DNA of 64,000 bases from Evansella sp. LMS18. Lineage in GTDB: Bacteria > Bacillota > Bacilli > Bacillales > Salisediminibacteriaceae. The stretch spans positions 4,650,001-4,714,000 of the forward strand of contig NZ_CP093301.1 in assembly GCF_024362785.1 (NCBI RefSeq), written 5' to 3'. Made by a program: the position numbers and the translations under genes. The notes beneath the pieces are model-generated. The model was not told the DNA's origin. It saw only the letters and a program-made list of their open reading frames with translations, and searched no databases. Below are positions 28,016 to 36,332 of the stretch, one piece after another (positions within the stretch are counted from its first letter, which is position 1; the number at the start of each line of letters is the position of its first letter).

Positions 28016-29083
28016 CTATCTGATTACTTTTCTTAGATAATCAATACATATAAGCATAAAATAGAAACCTATTGAAAAACGAATTTTGGCACAATAATAA
28101 AACATTCTCCAAACAAATGGGAATTTGCTCATATCCATTGTTTGAAAGGAACGTTTTATATAATGATGATTCAATATTTGCTTTAATTGTTTTAATTTGT
28201 TTAACCATGAAGATCTATTACTTCTGCTGATCTCATTTAAACCTAGGCCAAGTGAATTTACACCGATTCGATTATTTAATGCAACATAAAATTCTCCCGG
28301 CAATCTGTTTTCCTTTAAAAAATTTTCAATAATTGAAAACAAATTAGTCCATTGATCAATTAATGATTTTTTGTAAACTGTAGTTACGGATGAATCATTT
28401 GCTCTCCAGTAGTGGTAGTATGGCTTATTAATGAAAATGAAAGAATTAGCATAATAAACTGTCTGTATATTGAATAAAGAATCTTCATTTGTACCGATAA
28501 CGTTTAAATCAGTAAAAACAATACAGTTTTCTTTAATTATGTTTGCCTTGTATAATTTTGACCATACAGTCCCCCAGGCATCGAGGAGTTCAGGATGCCC
28601 TAATTCGTTGTCCAGAGGACCTACAATCCTTCTTAATACTTTTTGTTTCACTTCCCAGCCTCTGTATTGCACTATATCTGACATGTCAAAATCTTTTATT
28701 TTTGAATGTGTTCCAAATTCTCTTATATAAGAACACATTACAATATCCGTTTCATTGTTAGTAGCAATTCTGTACATATCTTCATACATGCTTTTATTTA
28801 CCCAGTCGTCTGGATCAACGAACCCAATATAATCACCCTTTGTAATCTCTATGCCCGCATTACGTGCAGCTGACACACCGCTGTTTTCCTGATTAATTAT
28901 TTTTATTCTTTTATCTTTTTTAGCATATTGTTTTAAAATATCAAGACAGTTATCGGTTGAACCATCATTTACAGCTATTATTTCTATATCAGTAATCGTT
29001 TGTGCTATCAGACTGTCAAGGCACCTTGATAGATATGCTTCTACATTATAAATAGGTACGATAATACTTATTTTTGGCTTCAC
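28016..29083 (-). CDS. Glycosyltransferase family 2
   Basis: A GT-A transferase of 355 residues with KISIIVPIYNVEAYLSRCL, IAVNDGSTDN, FVDPDDWVNKSMYEDMY near residue 93 and a conserved NEDSLFNIQTVYYAN block. A hydrophobic stretch near the C-terminus (IGFYFMLICIDYL) may contact the membrane. The start is GTG after GGAGGTTTTAT. It is 13 bases from the EpsF-like gene that follows. Donor unknown. Confidence 0.88.
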   Translation of the reverse strand: MKPKISIIVPIYNVEAYLSRCLDSLIAQTITDIEIIAVNDGSTDNCLDILKQYAKKDKRIKIINQENSGVSAARNAGIEITKGDYIGFVDPDDWVNKSMYEDMYRIATNNETDIVMCSYIREFGTHSKIKDFDMSDIVQYRGWEVKQKVLRRIVGPLDNELGHPELLDAWGTVWSKLYKANIIKENCIVFTDLNVIGTNEDSLFNIQTVYYANSFIFINKPYYHYWRANDSSVTTVYKKSLIDQWTNLFSIIENFLKENRLPGEFYVALNNRIGVNSLGLGLNEISRSNRSSWLNKLKQLKQILNHHYIKRSFQTMDMSKFPFVWRMFYYCAKIRFSIGFYFMLICIDYLRKVIR

Positions 29084-29176
29084 ATAAAACCTCCGTGATT
29101 TGTTGTTAAAAATAATAAAAACTGCGTGGGAGAGGCATTTTTTTCCTCCCGTAGTATAATATTACATGCAATACTC

Positions 29177-30328
29177 TTATCGGGCCTCCCATTGCGATGC
29201 CTCCCTGCTGCTCATAAACTTTGTATATAGCTGCGCTTTTTCCTCAAGCACCCGGTGTACGGAATACTTGCTTTTAATCAGCGTCCTGCCGTTAGTGCCA
29301 AGGTTGTTTCGCAACTCCTTATTTTTAGCCAGAAGGAGGATTTTGTTTGCGAATAATTCAACATTGTCTTTATCTGTGAGAAAACCATTTTTATTTGGCT
29401 GTATAAGCTCTTTATGACCTCTGTTATCTATCGCTGCCACAGGCAGACCTGAAGCCATAGCTTCCATTACGTTGACCGGAAGCCCTTCCCGAAAACTGGA
29501 AGCAACTGAAACATCACACATAGGAAGAAGCCGGTCGATATCCTTCCGCAACCCGAGAAAATCAACCATCCCACTGACCCCAAGACGGTCCGCAAGCTGT
29601 TTGCATTCCTCCAGGGAAGATCCTTCTCCAGCTAACAAAAGACGAGCTTCAGGGAGCTCGTCTTTAATCATTGCCAGCATTTTCAGAAGATGCTGTTGGT
29701 TCTTGTTTTTATTAAATTCAGCCGCGTAAAACATAAGGAATGCTTCGGGATCGTAACCATACATATTTCTCAGTTCTTCTTTCCCTTTTAATCCAGCGGG
29801 CTTAAACCGTTCCGTATCCACTCCAACACCATGTATCTGTTTGATTTCTCCGGCGTTAAATTTATGGTTAGTCGCAAGTAAATAATCCTCATCGTTAATG
29901 GTGATTAGACAGTCTGTGTATCTTGATAAGAATCTTTCAATTGGATAATAAACCGCCCAGTTTACCGAGGAAGATCCTTTACAAAAGTGGAAACCGTGCG
30001 CGGTATATAAAACTTTAGTTCCCCTTTTCCTTGCCTCTCTGGCAGCCAGCCGGGCAAGAACCCCTCCAAGGGGAGTGTGGCAGTGGATGATTTGGTAGTC
30101 ATTTTCCTGAATAATGGCTTTTAGCTCCCTGTAGGCTCTCAGGTTATCAGTCTTAAATGGAGATCGCTGAATCGTTATGTTAAATTTCCGGTCTGTAAAG
30201 GGTAAAGTCGTTTTGCCTGCTGCTGCTACATGCACTTCCCAGCCTTGCTCCTTAAACCATTTCATATATGGCAGATGAAATGCGCTGAAATGGTAGTCGA
30301 CTGTGGCACAATATAATATTTTCGGCAA
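29177..30328 (-). CDS. Glycosyltransferase family 4, EpsD-like
   Basis: A GT-B transferase of 383 residues of the EpsD type: ILYCATVDYHFSAFHLPYMK, IIHCHTPLGGVLARL, LYTAHGFHFCKG, then the donor motifs FYAAEFNKNKNQQHLL and VASSFREGLPVNVMEAMASGLP. The TTG start follows GGAGGGAGG. As in Bacillus subtilis eps, the gene comes soon after epsC, here with galU between. It probably adds the second sugar of the repeat (inference from position). Confidence 0.9.
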   Translation of the reverse strand: MPKILYCATVDYHFSAFHLPYMKWFKEQGWEVHVAAAGKTTLPFTDRKFNITIQRSPFKTDNLRAYRELKAIIQENDYQIIHCHTPLGGVLARLAAREARKRGTKVLYTAHGFHFCKGSSSVNWAVYYPIERFLSRYTDCLITINDEDYLLATNHKFNAGEIKQIHGVGVDTERFKPAGLKGKEELRNMYGYDPEAFLMFYAAEFNKNKNQQHLLKMLAMIKDELPEARLLLAGEGSSLEECKQLADRLGVSGMVDFLGLRKDIDRLLPMCDVSVASSFREGLPVNVMEAMASGLPVAAIDNRGHKELIQPNKNGFLTDKDNVELFANKILLLAKNKELRNNLGTNGRTLIKSKYSVHRVLEEKAQLYTKFMSSREASQWEAR

Positions 30329-30348
30329 GTTCCTCCCTCCATCCCTTT

Positions 30349-31230
30349 CTATTCTTTAATCGATTCCTTTTCGAGAACCTCAGATAAATATTCGAGCACA
30401 GCGTATTTCAAATCTTCTCTTTGCACTGCAAAATCGATTGTTGTTTTAATGAATCCCATTTTTTCCCCGACATCGTATCTGATACCTTCAAAGTCATAGG
30501 CGTAAACAGCTTCAAACTTATTAAGCTCTGCAATAGCATCAGTAAGCTGGATTTCCCCGCCTGCTCCAGGGTTTATATTTTCCAATATTCCAAAAATTCT
30601 CGGGTTGAGGATATACCGTCCGAGTATTGCCAGGTTGGAAGGTGCTTCCTCCCTTTTTGGTTTTTCAACGAGATTCTTTACAGTATAGAAACGGTGTCCG
30701 ATTGGCTGGCCATCTACTATTCCGTATCGTGAGACCTCTTCTTCGCTTACAGTCTGAACGCCCAGTACAGAAGCGTTATACCGCTCATATTGTTCCATCA
30801 TTTGCTGCAGACATGGTTTTGGCGAACGGACAATGTCATCTCCGAGAAGGACTGCGAATGGTTCGTCTCCGATAAACTTCCTAGCGCACCAAATTGCGTG
30901 ACCGAGTCCTTTCGGTTCCTTCTGCCTGATATAATGAATATCCACAAGCTTCGATGACTTCTGTACCTCATCGAGGAGCTCCATTTTCCCTTTGTGAAGA
31001 AGGTTCTGTTCCAGTTCGAAGGAATTATCAAAATGATCCTCAATCGCCCGTTTTCCTTTTCCAGTAACAATGATAATATCTTCTATCCCTGACTCAACAG
31101 CTTCCTCGACGATATACTGGATAGTAGGTTTGTCTACTATCGGCAGCATTTCTTTAGGCATTGCCTTTGTTGCAGGTAAAAACCGTGTTCCGAGCCCTGC
31201 CGCAGGGATGATTGCTTTTCTTACTTTCAT
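30349..31230 (-). CDS. galU: UTP-glucose-1-phosphate uridylyltransferase
   Basis: GalU (GtaB) makes UDP-glucose from UTP and glucose 1-phosphate, feeding galE and glucosyltransferases. The protein has 293 residues with the nucleotidyltransferase signature [20 protein letters not shown] near residues 9-28, the [10 protein letters not shown] block, LGDDIV and VEKP motifs. GAGGAG lies seven bases before the ATG. It sits between the EpsC-like and EpsD-like genes, which departs from the B. subtilis eps order. A palindromic stretch (TTTTAAACGTTTAA, 31248-31261) lies in its short leader. Confidence 0.95.
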   Translation of the reverse strand: MKVRKAIIPAAGLGTRFLPATKAMPKEMLPIVDKPTIQYIVEEAVESGIEDIIIVTGKGKRAIEDHFDNSFELEQNLLHKGKMELLDEVQKSSKLVDIHYIRQKEPKGLGHAIWCARKFIGDEPFAVLLGDDIVRSPKPCLQQMMEQYERYNASVLGVQTVSEEEVSRYGIVDGQPIGHRFYTVKNLVEKPKREEAPSNLAILGRYILNPRIFGILENINPGAGGEIQLTDAIAELNKFEAVYAYDFEGIRYDVGEKMGFIKTTIDFAVQREDLKYAVLEYLSEVLEKESIKE

Positions 31231-31265
31231 GCTAACACTCCTCTTTTAAACGTTTAACTGATGAT

Positions 31266-33092
31266 TTACCCTGGCATCGATATTAACACTTTCTCAGCAG
31301 AAGATTCTCTGTTGGCAAGACCAACGAGCTCACTGCGCAATTCTTCCTTCGTTAACGAAGGATATCTCAGCATAATATTTTCTATTTCTTCTATATAGAC
31401 TGCTGAAGTTTTTCCTACGTAAATGTTTGGGTAGATTTGCTGCTCATGTACTTCATTCTTATTAAGCAGCTCTTCATACAGCTTCTCTCCAGGCCGGATT
31501 CCAGTAAATTCAATTTCAATCTCTTCCATTGTATTGCTGGAAAGTTTTATAAGATTTCTTGCCAGATCCACGATTTTTACCGGATCCCCCATATCAAGGA
31601 CAAATACCTCCCCGCCCTTTGCCAGACTCCCTGCCTGAATGACGAGCCTTGATGCTTCTGGAATTGTCATAAAGTATCTCACCATATCCGGATGCGTAAC
31701 TGTTACAGGCCCGCCTTTTTGGATCTGCTTCTTAAAAAGAGGAATAACGCTCCCCCGGCTGCCAAGGACATTACCGAACCTTACAGCGATAAATTTCGTA
31801 CTGCTTTTTTTATCCATATCCTGGACAATCATTTCAGCTAATCTTTTCGTTGCTCCCATAACACTTGTTGGATTTACCGCTTTATCTGACGAAATCATAA
31901 CGAAAGTAGAAATACCATTTACATCTGCAGCTTTAGCGGTGTTCATTGTGCCGATAATGTTATTTTTCACAGCTTCCTCAGGGCTTTTTTCCATTAAAGG
32001 AACATGTTTATGGGCGGCAGCATGATAAATAACATCAGGTTTGTGCTCTTCCATAATGCGCAGCAGCTTATTATAGTCCTGAATATCCGCGATAACCGGG
32101 ATAAATTCCACATTTGATTCCTTAAAAACTTCCTTCAGTTCCATTTCAACTGTATAAATACTGTTCTCCCCATGCCCCAATAAAATAAGTTTTGCTGGCT
32201 CAAATGCCGCAGCCTGGCGGCAGATTTCCGATCCAATGGACCCCCCTGCTCCGGTAACGAGAACGACTTTACCTGTTATATAATCTGAAATTCCCTTCGT
32301 GTCCAGTTTAACTGGCTCTCTGCCGAGCAAATCTTCCACCTGTACTTCCCGGAACTCACTGATGGATATTTTTCCAGTCACGATATCCTCAAGCATAGGG
32401 AGGATTTTTGTATCTGCATCCGTTTTGGCACATTCCTGAAATATCGTATTCAAGGATTTTTTATCTAACGAAGGAATAGCGATAATAATGTTTTCGATAT
32501 TCATCCTTTTAACTGTAGTTTCAATATCCTTTATGCCGCCAACCACCGGAACACCTAGAATATCCAGATGAAGCTTCTTTTTATCATCATCTATGAAAGC
32601 TGCCGGGAGGAGTTCTGCTTCATGATTATTCAGCAGCTGCCTTGCGACCATTGTTCCTGCTGCACCTGCGCCAATAATGAGTGTCCTTTTTTTGCCGGTG
32701 TCCTTTTTTATGTAAGTGTCCCGGAAAACTCTCCAGCTGAATCTGCCTCCGCCGAGGAAGACCACATACAAAAGCCAGACAGCAGCGAAAAAGCGGACAT
32801 AAACACTACCTGTAAAAAGAAATTGTACAGCAGCTGCAAGTAAGACTGATAAGAAAGTAATCTTTAAGATAAGAAGGAGCTCGCCTATGCTGGCATATTC
32901 CCATGCTTTTTTATAAAGTTTAAAGTAGTAGGAAAAAAAATAATGACTGATTAATAATGTAGCAGCAGTAAAGAGTAAAACAGGATTTAGAATTAACGCC
33001 TCATTTATTAACAGACTGCCTAAAACAATAGTTGCGATGATTAAGAATGAATCAATAAATACCAGCAAGGAAGCCTTTTGATAATATGACAA
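31266..33092 (-). CDS. EpsC/CapD-type UDP-N-acetylglucosamine 4,6-dehydratase, membrane-bound
   Basis: A membrane-anchored nucleotide-sugar dehydratase of 608 residues, close to the length of EpsC of Bacillus subtilis. Four N-terminal helices are followed by a first Rossmann motif (GAGAAG, about 141-146) and the catalytic SDR domain with TGAGGSIG (about 280-287), ISSDKAVNPTSVMGATKRLAE and RFGNVLGSRGSV, as in PglF and CapD. It would yield a UDP-4-keto-6-deoxy sugar for the EpsN-like aminotransferase. The frame opens at 33161, but AAGGGGGGA lies six bases before a TTG at 33092, giving the standard N-terminus. Confidence 0.93.
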   Translation of the reverse strand: MSYYQKASLLVFIDSFLIIATIVLGSLLINEALILNPVLLFTAATLLISHYFFSYYFKLYKKAWEYASIGELLLILKITFLSVLLAAAVQFLFTGSVYVRFFAAVWLLYVVFLGGGRFSWRVFRDTYIKKDTGKKRTLIIGAGAAGTMVARQLLNNHEAELLPAAFIDDDKKKLHLDILGVPVVGGIKDIETTVKRMNIENIIIAIPSLDKKSLNTIFQECAKTDADTKILPMLEDIVTGKISISEFREVQVEDLLGREPVKLDTKGISDYITGKVVLVTGAGGSIGSEICRQAAAFEPAKLILLGHGENSIYTVEMELKEVFKESNVEFIPVIADIQDYNKLLRIMEEHKPDVIYHAAAHKHVPLMEKSPEEAVKNNIIGTMNTAKAADVNGISTFVMISSDKAVNPTSVMGATKRLAEMIVQDMDKKSSTKFIAVRFGNVLGSRGSVIPLFKKQIQKGGPVTVTHPDMVRYFMTIPEASRLVIQAGSLAKGGEVFVLDMGDPVKIVDLARNLIKLSSNTMEEIEIEFTGIRPGEKLYEELLNKNEVHEQQIYPNIYVGKTSAVYIEEIENIMLRYPSLTKEELRSELVGLANRESSAEKVLISMPG

Positions 33093-33179
33093 CTTTAGTC
33101 CCCCCTTCGTTTCAATCATTTTGTATGAAGTAAATAAAATAAAAGGAGTCCAATTATCCACCCGGATGAGCGTTTAATT

Positions 33180-33312
33180 AAACTCCTGATTATGTATAGG
33201 GCATTTAACCCATCCTCACACCATACCACCGATGACACGCACCTAAGGTTTTTCAACCCACAGCATAGCCGAGTGCCTCCATCGATAACGGCAAGGAGAC
33301 ATTGCCAGATAA
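33180..33312 (-). ncRNA. Candidate EAR (eps-associated / epsC) antitermination RNA
   Basis: The 286-base gap between the EpsB-like and EpsC-like genes is where the EAR element lies in Bacillus eps operons. On the minus strand it holds a hairpin GGCAA/TTGCC (33306-33290), a longer closing stem GCAC/GTGC (33276-33239) and inside it GGTT-GAAA-AACC, a stem with a GNRA loop (33258-33247). Known EAR RNA lets RNA polymerase pass terminators in long eps operons, which fits a locus of 34 kb. The call is from position and foldability; I could not align it to the Rfam model. Confidence 0.65.
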
Positions 33313-33378
33313 ATCTATATAACGTATTTATATTCTAAATAACGAACATAACGGGTAAAAAAAATAAGGCATTAGCTT

Positions 33379-34050
33379 TTATTTTGTTCCTCTTTTAAAT
33401 GAAAATCGCTTTTTCTTCCTGTTGAATATGATTCCAAGGATCCTGGCGTTCGACAGCTCCAGGGCATTTTTCGCTTCGAGGGCGATCGCATCCTCTGTTT
33501 TACCATTTTTAACGACAAGTATACTACCGTCACACTTGGCAGAAAGTATCTTCGCAGTACTGTCCTCTAAGATAGAAGGTGAATCAATGACAACATATGC
33601 AAACTGAAAAGAAGCTTTTTTAAGGAGGTCATCCATCTTACTCGATTTGAGCAGCTTAGCTGTATCATATGGCAGTGGTCCGCTCGTAAGAACCTTCAGA
33701 TTTTCTATAGGTGTCTTGTTTATAGTCTCTTCAAGAGTTTTCTGGTCTGAAAGGATGTTAACTAAACCGGCTGTATTCTTAAATCCGAAAAGAGATTGAA
33801 CGGACGGTTTTTTAATATGGGAGTCTATCAGCAGGACTTTCTTTCCTGTCTGTGCCAGACTGATTGCCAGATTAGCGGCAATCGACGATTTACCGTCTCC
33901 CGCTTCAGGAGAAGTAACTAAAATAGTGCTGCAGCCTCTCTCATAAGATAAAAATTCGATATTCTGTTTTATATATTCAAATTCTTCGCATACTTGTGAA
34001 TTAGGTTCGTGATAGTGAAGCAAAACTTTCCTGTTAGTTTTTAGAGCCAA
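33379..34050 (-). CDS. CpsD/CapB-family BY-kinase (EpsB-like), atypical
   Basis: A cytoplasmic BY-kinase-like ATPase of about 223 residues that would work with the EpsA-like membrane activator next to it. Walker A is present (SPEAGDGKSS). Walker A' reads LLIDSHIKKP, where family members have DxD then Arg, so the second Asp is His and Arg is Lys. Walker B is VVIDSP. The C-terminus ends in a basic stretch (NRKKKRFSFKRGTK) with no tyrosine cluster. Kinase activity is thus doubtful. The frame opens with a GTG at 34059; AAGGGGTGA fits a TTG at 34050 better. It overlaps the EpsA-like gene. Confidence 0.85.
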   Translation of the reverse strand: MALKTNRKVLLHYHEPNSQVCEEFEYIKQNIEFLSYERGCSTILVTSPEAGDGKSSIAANLAISLAQTGKKVLLIDSHIKKPSVQSLFGFKNTAGLVNILSDQKTLEETINKTPIENLKVLTSGPLPYDTAKLLKSSKMDDLLKKASFQFAYVVIDSPSILEDSTAKILSAKCDGSILVVKNGKTEDAIALEAKNALELSNARILGIIFNRKKKRFSFKRGTK

Positions 34051-34753
34051 TGAATTCACCCCTTACAGCCGTATCTTTTGTACTAGCCTTATTTTTCACT
34101 AATGATCTCCTGCTGACTTTCGTTACCCCGCCAAGCACAGGAACACCAAGAAGTTTCTCCGCCTGCCGTTCTGTTCTGATTTTCGTATCCAGACTGTCAA
34201 GAAGCAAAACATATCCCGTTCCTGCTACCAGGCCAAAAATCAACGCCACATGAATCATCCGGTTGCTAGGAGGATTAATTGGATATGGATATTCAGCTAC
34301 TACCGCTTCAGATAAAACATCAATGCCACTGTAATCAAAAACATTTTTTGCTTCTGTCTTGAAAACTTCTGCTATTGAATTCGCAATATGGGCAGCCGTT
34401 TCCTGATCTCTGTCTGTTACTGTTACTTCAATTATCTGAGAATCACCGATTGTCTGCACTGTTGTCTGGCCATATATTTGCTCGGGTGAACGTTCCAGTC
34501 TCAATTCATTCACTACTCCCTCAAGGACAGGCTTTTCAGTAATAAAAACCATCAGGGTGTTTTTTAAATTGGATGTTTCATGAATCACCATTCTTGTTGA
34601 AGCATTATACAGAGGATCTGGTTTAGTATGTGAAGTATAAAACACTCCTGCTGAAGTTGAAATCGCAGTCAGCAGCAGAATGATCCAGAGACGTTTTTTC
34701 AGGGCAGTCAGTATTTTTTTTATTTCTATTTCCTTTCCTTTGTGCTGATCCAT
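34034..34753 (-). CDS. Wzz/YveK-type chain-length modulator (EpsA-like)
   Basis: A membrane protein of about 239 residues with the classic two-helix Wzz layout: an N-terminal helix (LWIILLLTAISTSAGVFY, near residue 24), an extracellular helical domain, a proline-rich YPYPINPPSN motif and a second helix (MIHVALIFGLVAGTGYVLLL). The cytoplasmic tail (LDTKIRTERQAEKLLGVPVLG) contacts the kinase in relatives. It sets polymer length and activates the BY-kinase. It is the first gene of the leftward operon. The frame opens at 34804, but the start at 34753, after GGGTG, gives the normal N-terminus. Confidence 0.9.
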   Translation of the reverse strand: MDQHKGKEIEIKKILTALKKRLWIILLLTAISTSAGVFYTSHTKPDPLYNASTRMVIHETSNLKNTLMVFITEKPVLEGVVNELRLERSPEQIYGQTTVQTIGDSQIIEVTVTDRDQETAAHIANSIAEVFKTEAKNVFDYSGIDVLSEAVVAEYPYPINPPSNRMIHVALIFGLVAGTGYVLLLDSLDTKIRTERQAEKLLGVPVLGGVTKVSRRSLVKNKASTKDTAVRGEFIGSKN

Positions 34754-34786
34754 TCCTTCACCCACTTCTTTTATAATGGTAGTTTC

Positions 34787-34873
34787 GTTCTTAATATAGT
34801 ACAAGATATGTAAAAAAAATATCAGTCAAGTAGGAAATTTATATTAACTTCATTTTAGTTCTTAATAAAGAAC
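34787..34873 (-). promoter_or_regulatory. Operon promoter region with two SinR-like palindromes
   Basis: The leader of the EpsA-like gene has GTTCTTAATAAAGAAC, a perfect inverted repeat, at 34858-34873, and a near copy, GTTCTTAATATAGTAC, at 34787-34802. The SinR repressor of Bacillus subtilis binds GTTCTYT boxes, often in inverted pairs, ahead of epsA. A TTGACT (34829-34824) between them could be a -35 element; TATCTT 15 bases on is a weak -10. No other gene is seen in 34754-35022. Confidence 0.5.
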
Positions 34874-35022
34874 GTGTCAAGGTTTCTCAAGGAATAGGTT
34901 TCCAAATAAAAACCGCAACTATTTTCAATATTAGAGGTTATTCGATGTAGTCCGGGGAGATGCTGCAGGTTGTATAATATTTTGATATTTAACTGGAAAC
35001 ACTAGGCTTCGGAGGTGTAAAT

Positions 35023-35271
35023 ATGTCAAAACCGTATGTGTGTCCAAATTGTAAAACGAACCGCTCCCGATTTAATATTATTGAGCAGGTTGTGACGCCT
35101 GTTAAACTTGATGCTCAGACTGGGGAAGTGATTGATGAATATACTGAGGGAGGGTTGGATCCATTCCACCGTGCCTATAACGGACCTGCAGTGAGAGTTC
35201 AGTGCGGATCCTGCGGCCTTGTGGAAGATGAACAGCGATTTATAAAACAAGCGGAATTGAATCAACAATAA
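35023..35271 (+). CDS. Small zinc-ribbon protein
   Basis: A cytoplasmic protein of 82 residues with two CxxC pairs (PNCKTNR, Cys8/Cys11 region, and VQCGSCGL, about residues 61-64) that would bind one zinc in a ribbon fold. Similar small proteins are common in Bacillaceae, with no proven role known to me. CGGAGGTG lies just before the ATG. It is monocistronic, divergent from the eps operon, with its own strong terminator downstream. Confidence 0.8.
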   Translation: MSKPYVCPNCKTNRSRFNIIEQVVTPVKLDAQTGEVIDEYTEGGLDPFHRAYNGPAVRVQCGSCGLVEDEQRFIKQAELNQQ

Positions 35272-35274
35272 CAA

Positions 35275-35320
35275 GAGCCGCCCACGGACAGATTCTTCTG
35301 CCCTGGGCGGCTCGTTTTTA
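35275..35320 (+). terminator. Rho-independent terminator of the zinc-ribbon gene
   Basis: A perfect 10-bp stem, GAGCCGCCCA with TGGGCGGCTC (35275-35284 and 35304-35313), is followed by GTTTTTAT on the plus strand. It lies three bases after the stop codon. The convergent speD ends at 35327, so the hairpin may also slow that transcript. Confidence 0.9.
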
Positions 35321-35326
35321 TCTGAT

Positions 35327-36133
35327 TCACCTTATATTTTTCCCGTAAAAAATCTCATCCATTTCATTGCTGAGTTTTTCCGTAATCTCTTCTTTTTCCT
35401 CATCAGACAGCTTGTCTTTACTCTGGCCGAACAAATAATTGTCCAGGTCAAAATCTTTCAGCTTACATTTCGTATGAAAAATATTTTCCTGATAAATGTT
35501 TACGTCGATCATATCGTACTGCTTTTTTACCTCGCCTGGAAGATAATTCTGGATGGAATTAATATCGTGGTCGATAAATAGTTTCCGTCCGCTTTTATCC
35601 CTTGTAAAACCACGGACACGGTAATCCATCGTCATAATGTCTGTTTCAAAGGAATGTATCAGATAGTTTAATGCTTTCAGGGGAGAAATCTCTCCGCAGG
35701 TTGATACATCAATATCAGCCCGGAATGTGCTGATTCCTTCCACCGGGTGGTATTCCGGATAGGTGTGTACGGTAATATGGCTTTTATCTAGGGCCATCAC
35801 TACGTTGTCAGGCAGTGGGCCTGGCGATTCCTCGTAGTTTTCTTCAGGCACTTCAACCACTGGACCTTCAGAAACAAGTACTGTTACACTCGCCCCCTGC
35901 GGCACATAATCCTGTTTTGCTACATTTAAGACGTGGGCGCCGATAATATCAGCGACATTTTTCAGTATTTTTGTCAGGCGTTCTGCGTTGTACTGCTCAT
36001 CAATATATTCAATATATTGCTCCCGTTCCTTACGGGTTTTCGTATAGCAGACATCGTACATATTAAAACTTAGCGATTTCGTTAAGTTGTTAAATTCATG
36101 GAGTTGAATTCGCTCTTCATGTGACAGCTTCAT
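35327..36133 (-). CDS. speD: S-adenosylmethionine decarboxylase proenzyme, long (E. coli-type) form
   Basis: A pyruvoyl enzyme of 268 residues that decarboxylates S-adenosylmethionine to give the aminopropyl donor for spermidine. The self-cleavage site is visible as [12 protein letters not shown], with cleavage between Lys117 and Ser118. The length matches E. coli SpeD (264) rather than the short SpeD of Bacillus subtilis. GGGGAGGT lies eight bases before the ATG at 36133; the frame opens earlier at 36184. No spermidine synthase gene is adjacent, so it stands alone here. Confidence 0.95.
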   Translation of the reverse strand: MKLSHEERIQLHEFNNLTKSLSFNMYDVCYTKTRKEREQYIEYIDEQYNAERLTKILKNVADIIGAHVLNVAKQDYVPQGASVTVLVSEGPVVEVPEENYEESPGPLPDNVVMALDKSHITVHTYPEYHPVEGISTFRADIDVSTCGEISPLKALNYLIHSFETDIMTMDYRVRGFTRDKSGRKLFIDHDINSIQNYLPGEVKKQYDMIDVNIYQENIFHTKCKLKDFDLDNYLFGQSKDKLSDEEKEEITEKLSNEMDEIFYGKNIR

Positions 36134-36284
36134 AGCTGGTAACCTCCCCGGTTCAGAATATATTCTGTTATGTATCTTTAACATCTTTCCGAGTGTAAAA
36201 ACACTGTTTAAATTACGATACCCATTTTTCTGGTGAAAAAAACAGCGGGCACAATCCTGACAGAAAAAACACGTAATTAGCTAA

Positions 36285-36321
36285 AAAGGAAAAGCCCTGC
36301 AGGCTTGTTGCCTGCAGGGCT
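36285..36321 (-). terminator. Rho-independent terminator of the subtilase gene
   Basis: On the minus strand a perfect 12-bp stem, AGCCCTGCAGGC with GCCTGCAGGGCT (36293-36321, five-base loop), is followed by TTTTCCTTTTT. It lies 11 bases after the protease stop. Confidence 0.9.
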
Positions 36322-36332
36322 CTCACAGTTAC

